Source: Planctomycetota bacterium (GTDB lineage Bacteria > Planctomycetota > Planctomycetia > Planctomycetales > Planctomycetaceae). Taken from it: a DNA stretch of 64,000 bases. The DNA lies in contig JAURQH010000031.1 in the NCBI GenBank assembly GCA_030836185.1, positions 186,001 to 250,000 of the forward strand. Reading direction: 5' to 3'. How positions within the stretch are numbered: the first letter of the stretch is position 1; each line of letters opens with the position of its first letter. The position numbers were made by a program, and so were the translations under genes. The notes under the pieces are model-generated. The model was not told the DNA's origin and did not search any database. It worked only from the letters and a program-made list of their open reading frames with translations. Shown one piece after another: positions 1 through 9,700 of this stretch.

Positions 1-2
1 TG

Positions 3-665
3 ATTGATGCCTGGGGGTTTGGTCCTGTGGGGCGTGAAGTAGACCCACCCGACGAACAGCAACTTGAACGGTTAAAAGCCATCATTGGGTCGGAGAAGCT
101 GGCCAGTCGTACGGAACCTGCGGCCATCAAGAAAACAGATGCAGAGGTGACTGTCAATCTTTCCGCAATTGCCAAAGGGGCTGGTGTTGATGCTGTCGCC
201 GAGTATCTGGAGTCTCAAGGGGTGACTGCTTACTTGGTCGAAATTGGTGGGGAAATTCGTGTGGCCGGTCTGAAGCCAAATGGAGAGAAATGGCGTGTGG
301 GTATCGAACGGCCGAATGAGACGGGACGGTCATTACAAAACGCGGTGTCATTGACCGACCAAGCAATGGCCACTTCGGGAGATTATCGAAACTTCATCGA
401 ATATGAAGGGAAGAAATACTCACACACAATCGATCCACGAGAACTCAAGCCGATTACTCATGAACTGGCGTCGGTCACTGTCCTTGCCGCAAATTGCCTT
501 CAAGCCGATGCTTGGGCTACCGCATTGATGGTGATGGGGCCAGCGAACGGCTATGATTGGGCAGAAGACCGAGGGATGGCTGTCTTAATGTTGATTCATG
601 CTGGCGATGGATTTGAAGAACGGGCAACCACGACTTGGAAACAGCAAATAGGAGAGAAGCCATGA
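3..665 (+). CDS. apbE: FAD:protein FMN transferase ApbE, 5'-truncated by window edge
   Basis: ApbE attaches FMN covalently to a threonine of flavoproteins such as NqrB and NqrC of the sodium-pumping NADH:quinone oxidoreductase. The frame is open to the left edge, and the residues before the first possible GTG (position 27) read IDAWGFGPVGREVD, a family segment, so the gene starts outside the window. Family-like blocks follow: the substrate-site block VNLSAIAKGAGVDAV, the GGEIRVAGL/WRVGIERP sheet region, ATSGDYRNFI, and HTIDPR. The usual DPRTG is DPREL here. A late ADAWATALMV segment matches the metal-site region of the family. It overlaps nqrM by an ATGA junction, and this context makes the Nqr complex its likely substrate. 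Confidence 0.9.
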   Translation: MDAWGFGPVGREVDPPDEQQLERLKAIIGSEKLASRTEPAAIKKTDAEVTVNLSAIAKGAGVDAVAEYLESQGVTAYLVEIGGEIRVAGLKPNGEKWRVGIERPNETGRSLQNAVSLTDQAMATSGDYRNFIEYEGKKYSHTIDPRELKPITHELASVTVLAANCLQADAWATALMVMGPANGYDWAEDRGMAVLMLIHAGDGFEERATTTWKQQIGEKP

Positions 666-910
666 TGATCTTTCTGGTGACAACCGGAATATTTCTGATC
701 GCCGTGGGGGGAATGTCGGTCGGCGTGATTATCTCGAACCGTCGCATTCAAGGTTCCTGTGGTGGTTTGGCCAATATGAAAGATTCAGACGGAAAAACGA
801 TGTGCGAAGTGTGTGTTGATCCGGCTCCTGATTGCAGCGGAGATCCAGCCGCTGAAGATTGCCCGCCCGAGTTGTTAGCAGAAGGGCGTAATTCTTCCGC
901 TGTCTCATGA
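662..910 (+). CDS. nqrM: Na+-NQR maturation factor NqrM
   Basis: This small (82 aa) membrane protein is needed for maturation of Na+-NQR, probably in delivering iron to the Cys4 Fe site between NqrD and NqrE. One transmembrane helix spans about residues 3-24. It is followed by the signature GSCGGL and a cysteine cluster at C33, C48, C51 and C58, the family pattern. The ATG at 662 is preferred over an upstream ATG at 635 because it gives an ATGA overlap with apbE and starts directly before the helix. Gene order apbE-nqrM at the end of an nqr operon is the known arrangement, so nqrA-F probably lie left of the window. The acidic tail after C58 is longer than in enterobacterial or Vibrio relatives. 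Confidence 0.88.
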   Translation: MMIFLVTTGIFLIAVGGMSVGVIISNRRIQGSCGGLANMKDSDGKTMCEVCVDPAPDCSGDPAAEDCPPELLAEGRNSSAVS

Positions 911-962
911 TTTGTTTTTCGACGACTTATTCCTCCACAATCAGCATTCTGATTTTTCCAGT

Positions 963-2171
963 ATGAATAACTCGACTCCCATTTATGATGTCGCCATTGT
1001 GGGAGGGGGCATTGTTGGGTTAGCGACAGCGTGGCAGTTTCAGCAGAAGTATCCCGATCGCTCGATCGTGTTGCTCGAAAAAGAGTCTGAGGTGGGGTTT
1101 CATCAGACGGGGCGAAACTCGGGTGTTTTACATTCCGGTATCTATTACAAGCCGGGATCGATGCGAGCTATCAATTGTCGCGCAGGTAAACTTGCGATGG
1201 AGCGATTCTGTGAAGAGCAGGGGGTTCCTTATGATCTCTGCGGGAAAGTGATTGTCGCCGTCGATGAAAGCGAGCTCGAACGGCTTGAAGGTATCTATCA
1301 GCGAGGACAACAAAACGGTGTTCAGTGTGAAATGATTTCGGCAGAACGGTTGCGCGAAATTGAACCACATGTGGCCGGTGTCCGCGCGATTCATGTTCCC
1401 GAAGCGGGGATTGTTGATTACAAAGCCGTGTGTGTGAAACTTGCAGATGTCTTGATGAATGGTGGGGCGGTCATTCAATTCAATGCTCGCGTCTCGGCGA
1501 TTCGAAATACTTCCGACGAAATAATTGTCGAGAGTTCTGCCGGTGCAGTTCGGGCAAAGCAGATAATCACGTGTCCCGGTTTATATTCGGACCGTGTGGC
1601 GAGTCTCAGTGGGCATCATCCGCGAACGAAAATCGTACCCTTTCGCGGAGAATATTACGAACTTCTCCCACACGCCGAATCTCTCGTCAACGGGTTGATT
1701 TATCCGACACCCGATCCCAGATTTCCGTTTCTGGGTGTGCATTTCACTCGCATGATTCAAGGAGGCGTTGAGTGTGGCCCCAATGCCGTGCTGGCCTTCG
1801 CGCGGGAAGGGTACCGGATGCGCGATGTGAATCTTCGTGATATGTTCGAGGTGCTGACCTATCCCGGATTCCTCATGCTCGCCGCAAAATATTGGAAAAC
1901 GGGATTGGGAGAGATGTGGCGGTCGGTGAGCAAGCGGGCGTTTGTCAAAGCGCTCCAGCGACTCGTCCCGGAAATCACGACAAACGATTTGCACGCAGCA
2001 CCAGCCGGAGTTCGTGCGCAGGCTCTTCAACGTGATGGGCAATTGGCAGACGACTTTATCATCGAGCAGTCAGACCGTGTGATCAACGTGCTCAATGCTC
2101 CCTCACCCGCCGCGACGGCATCGCTTAACATCGGTAAAGAGATTGTGGATCGACTGGATGGCCGCTTTTAA
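963..2171 (+). CDS. lhgO: L-2-hydroxyglutarate oxidase/dehydrogenase
   Basis: FAD-dependent oxidoreductase of the DAO superfamily, predicted to oxidise L-2-hydroxyglutarate to 2-oxoglutarate and pass electrons to the membrane quinone pool. The N-terminal Rossmann motif GGGIVG is at residues 14-19, followed by the LhgO-typical GRNSGVLHSGIYY block at about 50-65. Later blocks VPFRGEYYEL and GVRAQAL also match the subfamily. The length of 402 aa fits. A TTG-initiated frame begins at 912, but its first residues look non-coding, so the ATG at 963 is chosen. It ends 6 bp before the convergent gene at 2178. An electron-donor link with the adjacent Na+-NQR genes is only inferred. Confidence 0.87.
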   Translation: MNNSTPIYDVAIVGGGIVGLATAWQFQQKYPDRSIVLLEKESEVGFHQTGRNSGVLHSGIYYKPGSMRAINCRAGKLAMERFCEEQGVPYDLCGKVIVAVDESELERLEGIYQRGQQNGVQCEMISAERLREIEPHVAGVRAIHVPEAGIVDYKAVCVKLADVLMNGGAVIQFNARVSAIRNTSDEIIVESSAGAVRAKQIITCPGLYSDRVASLSGHHPRTKIVPFRGEYYELLPHAESLVNGLIYPTPDPRFPFLGVHFTRMIQGGVECGPNAVLAFAREGYRMRDVNLRDMFEVLTYPGFLMLAAKYWKTGLGEMWRSVSKRAFVKALQRLVPEITTNDLHAAPAGVRAQALQRDGQLADDFIIEQSDRVINVLNAPSPAATASLNIGKEIVDRLDGRF

Positions 2172-2177
2172 TATCGT

Positions 2178-2753
2178 TCAATCGTCGAAGTCATATTTGA
2201 AGCGTGTGGTTCCGTTCCACCAACTGGTTCGATACGTGTATTTGTGAGTTCCATATGGAGTATCCACACGATATCGGAGCTTGTCACGGTGCCCGAATGG
2301 CCATAATGGTGCTCGATATCGAACGGTCGTATAACCAGGGGCAGAGTAGGTCGGATAGTAGCTGCTCGTATGCAATTGTGGCACCGCAATGGGTTGGGGT
2401 GTGCAACACGGATTTGTGGCCACTGGTCGTACGGCGATTGTAGGAGCGGGAAGAGTTGGTCCCGTCATCACGGGAGTCTCCACAAAAACAGGCTCTGGAT
2501 AGGCAACCGGCTGGGCCACATAAACAGGGCGTTGTTCAACAACCGTGGTTGGTGCCGCAAAGACTGGTCGATAGGCAGCAGTATGATAATACGCAGCAGG
2601 TCGGTAGTGAGAGGTGTAAGGATGGTAATACACCACAGCCGGAGAATAAGGCCTATAAAAACTCGACTGCTGTACAAACCGATGACCGGCTTCTGCCGTC
2701 GAAAGTCCCAACCCCACGGTGAATAAAGCAGCAACTGTGATTTGACGTATCAT
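2178..2753 (-). CDS. secreted Tyr/Pro/Val-rich protein of unknown function
   Basis: A 191-aa protein with a clear Sec signal peptide (hydrophobic core about residues 5-16, cleavage near AEA-GH at 22-23). The body is low in complexity and rich in Tyr, Pro, Val and His, with repeated YYHPYTSHYRPA-like and APTTVVEQRPVYVAQP-like stretches. The C-terminal 50 residues (WPFGHRDKLRYRVDTPYG onward) are less repetitive, aromatic and basic, and could be a small folded domain. I recognise no enzyme family. Such short secreted aromatic/Pro-rich proteins are common in planctomycetes and may be envelope components. It is monocistronic and convergent with lhgO. Confidence 0.7.
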   Translation of the reverse strand: MIRQITVAALFTVGLGLSTAEAGHRFVQQSSFYRPYSPAVVYYHPYTSHYRPAAYYHTAAYRPVFAAPTTVVEQRPVYVAQPVAYPEPVFVETPVMTGPTLPAPTIAVRPVATNPCCTPQPIAVPQLHTSSYYPTYSAPGYTTVRYRAPLWPFGHRDKLRYRVDTPYGTHKYTYRTSWWNGTTRFKYDFDD

Positions 2754-2903
2754 TGATAGGTGTCCTGGTGATCGACTCTCGTTTCAGCCGTGTCGTAATC
2801 GGAAAATCCCCTCCATGTCTCCTATATTGACATGATACGGCGAGAGTCGACAGTTTCCAGTATTCATCCGAAATTCGCTGGGATTTTTGGTGAAGAGGCG
2901 TGT

Positions 2904-4346
2904 TTACAAGTTCTTCAACAGCGTATCAGCCTCTTCTTTGAGCTCCACATCCCGATCTGGATTGAGAAAACGGTTGATGACCGATTGCATCTGCTCGCAG
3001 GCTTTTTCGATGCGTGAGGCGGCGATTCGATTACCGGATTTCAGGGAGGCACGAATCCCTTTTTCTTGGATGATCTCTAATCGGGACTGATAGGACTGCC
3101 GGCCGGGAAGTGCGTCGTGTCGAATTTTCAAACGGCTTGTGAGGTCGGCATCTCCTTGTTTGGCTGCTTGAAGAATCCGAATTCGGCTGATCGCACGACG
3201 AGAGACGTCGGCGACCAAATCAGTCCGTAATCGTTCCAATTCCCCTTCCACTTTCAGTCGGTCGGAATCATCGGGAAGATTCAAAATCTCCTGCTCTGCC
3301 CAACCTGGAACAAACGGCACTCGTGCCAAGATCGCTTCTCCACTCCAGACATAAAGCCAGACCAACTCTTCTCCATTGAGGGCCGAAACGGAGAGTTGCC
3401 CCTGTCGGTCACTCAGCAGTTCTTTTGGTTCGCCTGTGGCTTCTTCTTTAAGAAGTCGTTTTGGTTGGATCACAACGCGGTGTCCCATCAAAACCTGGTC
3501 GGGTGCTCCTTGCATGACGAGCTTGACACTTGTTGGTTGAGAGAGCGGGCGTTCTCCTAACGCCCAGAGGCTAACACGATTTGATCGGCCCCTTCCTAAT
3601 GGAGCAGGAAATGCGGAGAGTAGTCGCGATGTGATTCTTGCTCGTGAGCGAGAATCCAAAGAAAGGTATGTGAGGGGAAGTGTTTGGACCTGTTGCAATT
3701 GTTGGTCTCTGTCACGATAGAGAATGACGGGTCGGGCGAGTCCGCGGGGGCGGAAGCAGGAAAAGAGTGGATCGTCGAGCGTCCATTCTCCTGCGATGGC
3801 AATCATGCCAATCTGATCTCTTTGTATTTGCGAAATTTGATAAACCGGTCGAAAACTTTCTCCGATCAGGCGGTGTAATGTTGCTGCGAGAAAACGATTG
3901 TCATCGATTTTCTGGTGACGAACGAGGCTCCATTGTTGAGTGGTTTGGTCGCCTTCACGGACTGCGATTGTGATTTCTTCGGCTTGATGAGTCAGCGTGA
4001 CGACGAATATTTTTGCAGCGCGCTTGTGCTTTAGTAGAGTTTTTGAGTTGTCAGTCAGAGATGCAACACTCTGTCCGTTTAAGAACGAGTTGGATATGGT
4101 CAGAGTCCAAGAGTCTTTAACAGATCTCTGCATACGATTATTTAAGTCACTTTGTATGGCTTTGCGAAAGTCTTCGGACCATTCAGGATTTTGTTCCCAG
4201 TTGAGTTCAATCTGTACGTCATATTTGAGTGTGGCAATTTCTCGATAGATTAAATCTTCCTCTGACGCGCATAGCTCGATAGGACCGAGCATCATGATGA
4301 GGCTCAGGGAGAGGAATGACAGACTAAAAAATCGGCAGAATTTCAT
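2904..4346 (-). CDS. secreted protein of unknown function, last gene of envelope operon
   Basis: A 480-aa protein with a long N-terminal signal (about residues 1-27). The mature part has an alpha/beta N-terminal half containing a basic RGLARPVILYRDRD segment. A middle beta region (about 260-345) resembles an extracellular beta-sandwich. The C-terminal third is a charged helical region, probably coiled coil (about 365-480). I recognise no catalytic motif. The start ATG overlaps the stop of the solute-binding-like gene upstream (ATGA, 4343-4346), so the two are translationally coupled and probably work together in the periplasm. Function unknown. Confidence 0.75.
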   Translation of the reverse strand: MKFCRFFSLSFLSLSLIMMLGPIELCASEEDLIYREIATLKYDVQIELNWEQNPEWSEDFRKAIQSDLNNRMQRSVKDSWTLTISNSFLNGQSVASLTDNSKTLLKHKRAAKIFVVTLTHQAEEITIAVREGDQTTQQWSLVRHQKIDDNRFLAATLHRLIGESFRPVYQISQIQRDQIGMIAIAGEWTLDDPLFSCFRPRGLARPVILYRDRDQQLQQVQTLPLTYLSLDSRSRARITSRLLSAFPAPLGRGRSNRVSLWALGERPLSQPTSVKLVMQGAPDQVLMGHRVVIQPKRLLKEEATGEPKELLSDRQGQLSVSALNGEELVWLYVWSGEAILARVPFVPGWAEQEILNLPDDSDRLKVEGELERLRTDLVADVSRRAISRIRILQAAKQGDADLTSRLKIRHDALPGRQSYQSRLEIIQEKGIRASLKSGNRIAASRIEKACEQMQSVINRFLNPDRDVELKEEADTLLKNL

Positions 4347-6769
4347 GGACGTGATTGATCGAACCAGGGGGAGATTACCCAGCGGTTGATATTTTGATAA
4401 GGGTGCAGCGGAGAACTGGGAAGCCCTGTCAGATTATGACGGGACAATGAAAAACGGTCGACTTCCCACAAGGGAAGGTAAAAAACTTCACTCCATAGAG
4501 ATTGATGCAGTTCGTGCAATTGAGCCCGGGCATCATTCCAGTTGGTGGAAAGTTCCAGTTGGATGAGTTCTTGGCGTAGCCAGCCGGGTAAAACCTGAAG
4601 ATCGGCCACACGAGTCATCGATTGAGTGGTCAGCAGCGGCCATAATTGAGTAAGGGGTTCGGTCATGGTGATCACACGATAGGCAAGATCCCAGTTTTCA
4701 GGTTGTGAATCGTCGGAAGCGATGGTGACAACTTTGACGCCAATGCGTTCCCAGTTTTCGATGATGCGATTGATGGCGGGGCGTAGTCCTGGGTCGGGAG
4801 GAATTATCATTCGCAAAGTCGGGACTTTTCCTTTCAACGCTTTTTCTGCGGCGAGAGTCAGGGATCGTGCGACATACGGATCAGGAGAAATCTCTTTCAC
4901 AAGCGGATTGAAGGCACGACTTTGTGAGGGAAAAACGGATGTTGTGAGACGCCCGAACTGGGCGGGAGCACCTTTGAGGATAGTCGTGCGAAGAAGCTCT
5001 TCCCGGTCGAGGGCGTAGAGCATCGCGCGTCGTAATTCACTGTTTTCTGCTAATAATGTGCCTGGGCGTATCTGGATGAAATGTGCTTCCGGGATCTGGT
5101 ACTTGCGAATGATCCAGTCTGATTTGCTTTCGAGTTGAGCCGCATGTTCTACGGGAAGTTCGGGGATATAATCAATTTCGCCCCGGAAGAGTGCTCTGAG
5201 AATTTCTTCATGATTCACAAATGACGATTCGTGGATTTCCGTCACATGACGTTGTGGGACATTTTCTGCTTCCGAAAACGCCCGGCGAAACATGGCTTGT
5301 TCGGAATTGACGGGTTTGATCTCCAGCCAGTTGTTGTTCTGAGATGTTGTTCGAATAGGTTGTGAGAGAATCGCCTCTGGGCGTAGCGGAGTTCGCTGAA
5401 ATTTCAATTCCAGTCGATAAGGAGATCGTACTTGGATTTCTTCAATGAACCCGCTGAGTTGCTCATTGAAGAACGGATGGTTTGGGTCGAGTTGGAGTCT
5501 CAATGAATCGGCCAGTTGGACGGCCGTCAAAGGAGTCTGCGGATTCCAATAGTCGAAGGTTGTTTGCAGGGTTAGGTCGAGATTTCGTCCCAGTTCGGTG
5601 GGCTCCCATTGTTCGATGAGGGACGTGTGATAATGAGGAGAATCATCGAAACTATTTATCTCGAACAACGATTGTTGTGTGATGGATTTCTCGCGGAGGT
5701 CGGCTTTCGTTGGAAATGGATAGTGGCTCTTTGAGCCAGCGGGCTTGATGACGCCTGCTTTTAGAATCTGATATGTGGCTGCATAATTGCGATGGCTGTC
5801 TCGTAGTGCTGTCTCGTATGGCCAGATTGTTGCTGCTTGAGTGCTGAGAATGACTGCATTGCGATGATCGTCTGAACGTGAGGCTGAGCGAGCGGCGTTG
5901 AGAACTTCTTGCATCTGTGACTTCAGCCTGTTGGATTGCTGAGTAATCGTCGGGTGTTGAGGCAGCTTTTGTTCGAGTCGATGTAGGAAGTGACGCGCTC
6001 GCCTGTAGGCTCCTTCAGAAATCGCGATGTCAATGAGATCGACAGTTGTGGCTGCCAACATCTGAGAGAGTTCGGGATAGTCTGAGTTCTGCTTACGCAA
6101 CTGTTCAAATCGGCCGAGGGCGGCATTGAAATCTTTTTGCCTACGGAGAGAGATCCCATTTTGGAAAATAAGTCGATGATGTGTCTCGTTGAGCTCTGGC
6201 CAGTTGTCGTCAATGTGCCGCAAGGCAAAGAGTAAGTCGTACGCTGAATCAAACTTTTCCTCGTTCGTCAATATTTCGGCACGCTTGAGCATCAGATCTT
6301 CGTGATGCCAAATCGATTCGATCAAATTCGTGAGAATTAAAAACTCGGGGGCTTCGGTGGCGTCAATGAATCCGCCTCTGATCCGACGAAGTTGGTAAAC
6401 GCGATCTTGGAAGACTTTCAGCTTTTGTGGGTTCGTCGGTGCTCCCTCCAGCTTCATCTTTAACAGTTGCTCGGCTTGTCTTTCGAGAGTGTTCGGGCGC
6501 GGAGCGATAGGGCGAGAAATGACGACACGCTTGTTTGTCAGGATGATCCAAGTCACTTTGGGACCGGTCAGCAATTCTTGGGCAGTGGGGATCGTAAGAT
6601 CGTCAAATAATGGGAGATCTGTGACACGGGAATCGTCTTCTTTCGGAGTTTTTGGCTCGTTCTCGGTCGAGGTGTCTGGAGGTTTGGGAGCTTCTTCGCT
6701 TGGTTGGGCGTGCAGCGTGAGGGACAATGCACAGATCAAGATGAACGAGTAGAGAGATCGGGTGATCAT
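4343..6769 (-). CDS. family-5 solute-binding-protein-like periplasmic protein with helical repeats
   Basis: An 808-aa exported protein (signal peptide about 1-21, ending LHAQ). After a Pro/Glu-rich linker, residues about 100-330 form helical, TPR-like repeats. Residues about 370-795 look like an SBP_bac_5 (oligopeptide/nickel binding) domain: an early WEPTELGRNLDLTLQTTFDYW segment, a mid EIDYIPELP segment, RRAMLYALDREELL and a late WSEVFYLPLWEVDRFSL. No permease or ATPase genes of an ABC importer are nearby, so it may act as a sensor or carrier rather than as an importer subunit. It is coupled by ATGA overlaps to the FHA-propeller gene upstream and the 480-aa protein downstream. Substrate unknown. 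Confidence 0.72.
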   Translation of the reverse strand: MITRSLYSFILICALSLTLHAQPSEEAPKPPDTSTENEPKTPKEDDSRVTDLPLFDDLTIPTAQELLTGPKVTWIILTNKRVVISRPIAPRPNTLERQAEQLLKMKLEGAPTNPQKLKVFQDRVYQLRRIRGGFIDATEAPEFLILTNLIESIWHHEDLMLKRAEILTNEEKFDSAYDLLFALRHIDDNWPELNETHHRLIFQNGISLRRQKDFNAALGRFEQLRKQNSDYPELSQMLAATTVDLIDIAISEGAYRRARHFLHRLEQKLPQHPTITQQSNRLKSQMQEVLNAARSASRSDDHRNAVILSTQAATIWPYETALRDSHRNYAATYQILKAGVIKPAGSKSHYPFPTKADLREKSITQQSLFEINSFDDSPHYHTSLIEQWEPTELGRNLDLTLQTTFDYWNPQTPLTAVQLADSLRLQLDPNHPFFNEQLSGFIEEIQVRSPYRLELKFQRTPLRPEAILSQPIRTTSQNNNWLEIKPVNSEQAMFRRAFSEAENVPQRHVTEIHESSFVNHEEILRALFRGEIDYIPELPVEHAAQLESKSDWIIRKYQIPEAHFIQIRPGTLLAENSELRRAMLYALDREELLRTTILKGAPAQFGRLTTSVFPSQSRAFNPLVKEISPDPYVARSLTLAAEKALKGKVPTLRMIIPPDPGLRPAINRIIENWERIGVKVVTIASDDSQPENWDLAYRVITMTEPLTQLWPLLTTQSMTRVADLQVLPGWLRQELIQLELSTNWNDARAQLHELHQSLWSEVFYLPLWEVDRFSLSRHNLTGLPSSPLHPYQNINRWVISPWFDQSRP

Positions 6770-9700
6770 GGCCGATTCTCCGTCTCAGGCTCGATGGGCA
6801 ACATGAAGAGGGAGCCATCGGCAAGCGGAGCAACGGGGGTTTCATTCAATAGAAACGGATTTCCCAAACAGCTACCGGGAGTCGAGAGTTGATGAATTAT
6901 TTTTCCATCCGTGAGACTGACCCTCCAGATTCCAGAATGACTGGTGGGAATCAACCAGTGATTGTCGTGTTGTAGAGGAATACCCGCAATTGTGTTCCCA
7001 TCCAATGGCAAGTTCCATTGCTCTGTGAGTTGCTCGTCAACTGAGAAACAGCCTAAACAGCCGTTATCAAGTTGCAGAAAGAAAACATCGTTTACGACGT
7101 GGATTTTCTTGTTCGGAGTGTTTGTTAGCTTCCGAGATGCCACAGCCTGAAGAGTGGTACTGTCCAGAGTGATAAGCATATTCGTCTGATCAATGACCAC
7201 GAGATGATGGCTGGAAGTCAGCGTTGGCGCGATGGTGACGGGAGTATCAAAAGTGAGTTCACCTGCGATTGCAAGATGTTTGACGGGTTCAGAACGGTAT
7301 TCAATTCGACGTAATGTGTGTGATGAATCGAGACATATGAGATGTTTTTCATCGACTCGCACTATGGCAGTCCACTGCTCCTGCTTGCCATCGATGACGG
7401 GTAACACATAGTCTTCACACGTTGATCCCGCGCGAGGAAAAAGATGTAGTCTTCCTGGCAAGCCGATTGTTGTACCTGCTTGTAGGTCGATGGGGATCGT
7501 TGTGGGTGAAGCGGAGAGTTTGTGAGTCGATTCAACTTGACCCGTTGGGCGGATGGTGACAACTTGTGGGTCGTCACCTCCCCACGCCACTGCAAAACGT
7601 CCGTCGCTGAATTGAGTGATGCGAGGCGGTGTGTCCAGTTCTTCGGGAAAGTCGAGGGACGCATTAGGGCTTGTTTGAAAACCATAATGTGAAAAATCGG
7701 TTTTTCGAAGCCGGAAAATTTCTCCAGAATCATGAAGAGTAATGAGTTCTCCTGCGCTATTCACACGCTGTTGTCGCAGTGGATTGCCAAGTGTCGTTCT
7801 CCAGGTCCCTGTGAATGTATTGCGGTTGTAGCGTGAGAGTCGGACCGACGAGGTCGAGGGAGAACGGCGAGCGACGAAAAGGTTCTCTCCAGAAAGCTGC
7901 ATCGGCTGAGTGGCGTACCCGAGAGCCGTAATGTCGGTTGAAGCCTCGAGTGTTTCCGTCAATAATTTCAAACGTCTCAGTGCGGTGGACGCCATCCAGA
8001 CTTGTCCATCGGGGCCTGCGGATAGCCAGGTCGATGTGGTCTTGGGATTGACGACTTGATGAGAGTCAACTTTTACTAAAGGAGGAACCCCTTGTTCTTC
8101 CGAAACGGTAAAGGCAGTGATACGCTCAGGGGAGGCCGGCACGAACAGTTCGTTTCCTCTCAAGACAGGAATGTCGAAAATGTTACCCGGAAGTCTTTCT
8201 TTAGCGACTTCTGCGAGCAGTTTGTTTTCGATACGTGTGTCAAACAGATGTAACAAACAGGAATCGCTTTGATCGTTCTCGGTGATTAAAACGAATGGCC
8301 CCAACCGTAACGGCGGCACTGAGATTGCTCCTGGACCATGACCGGTGTAGAGCACTTCCTTCAGCTCGAGAGGGTTTCGAGAAAGAAGATAAATGACATC
8401 CTTCTGGCCGACGGCCAGAAGGTGTTTCTTGTCTGTAAGCAGTTCGGCAGACGCCGAAAATGGCTGGGAAACGGTGAGTTGTGAGATGATGAGTCCGCTG
8501 TTGACATCCAGTTTGATCAATTGGCCTTGATCTGTTGTGACGAAGGCTTCTGTGCCGAGAATCAGTGGTGGCCCCGTGACCTTATCTTCGAGAGGTTGTC
8601 TCCAAATAACTTTTCCGCTGTCCCGCAGTAGAAATTGTAGTTCACGATGGAGAGGAGAATGGCACAGAATTGAGGGCTGACCAACGGTGATTTCAATCGG
8701 GAAAAAATCCATGTTCCAGCCGATGTGATGTCGCCAAAGCGGGGCTCCGGTCGCAGAGTCTACGCCATAAAGACAATCAGCAGCGTGTGCGATAACAGCG
8801 CGGTTGGAGGGAAGTTGTTCTTTGGAAATACGTGTAGAAGCGGCGAGTGTAATGAGTGAGTCATCTATCGTTTCGAGAGGTGCTTCGGCCTGTCGCGCTT
8901 CTTGGGACACGGTCTCAGATTTCTTTTCGAGTCGCAGGGCGTCGTTAAGTAATTTTGAGATTCGTGAATCCGTTGCCGCACTTGCATAGCGGGAGATCAG
9001 GTCTCGACGGGTTGACATTAACTCTGCTGGGAAACCTTGCTTTAGAGCGGTTTCCATCTTTTTGATCGACTCATCAAAGACATCGTGCCTCAAAATGGAA
9101 GCCTCTGCGGAACGGCGGGCCACTTTGACTTCTTCGTGAATTTGTTCCGCCCGTTCCTTTTCTGCTGTGTAGAGATCGACCAGTCGCAGTGCGCTTTCCG
9201 ATAATTGAAAAATTGAAGTGTCGCGTTTATCAGCCGCTTCTTGGCAAGCCTCGTTGGCAATTTGTGACGCATATTGACTGATACTTCCGTGCATCTCGTT
9301 GAAGCCATCTTCATCACGATGACGGGCGATCAGTTCCTCTAATTCCTCCAATCCTGCAGGCAAATCGGGGACTCCAATATCAAGATAGGAGCGGACGTGT
9401 GTGAGGCTCAACTCTCGATAAGCCGTTTCGTTTTCGGCATCATAAGGGAACTTAAGCAAGTATTGTTCATAGTCGGTGATTGCTTGTTGAAACTTCCGTT
9501 GATCAGCTTGTCCCCTTGCTCGGGCGAGATATCTGTCAGCTTCCTCCAAATTGATCAAGGACCAAAGAACAACAGCACCAATCAATAAAAAGACTGCTCC
9601 CAAAGTCAGTCCCATCACCAAAGGGGATCGGAAAAGTTCTCGTTCCCCCGGACGTTGTCGAGAGGCTGACATGGCTTCTCGCAACTTACCTGCTGTGGAG

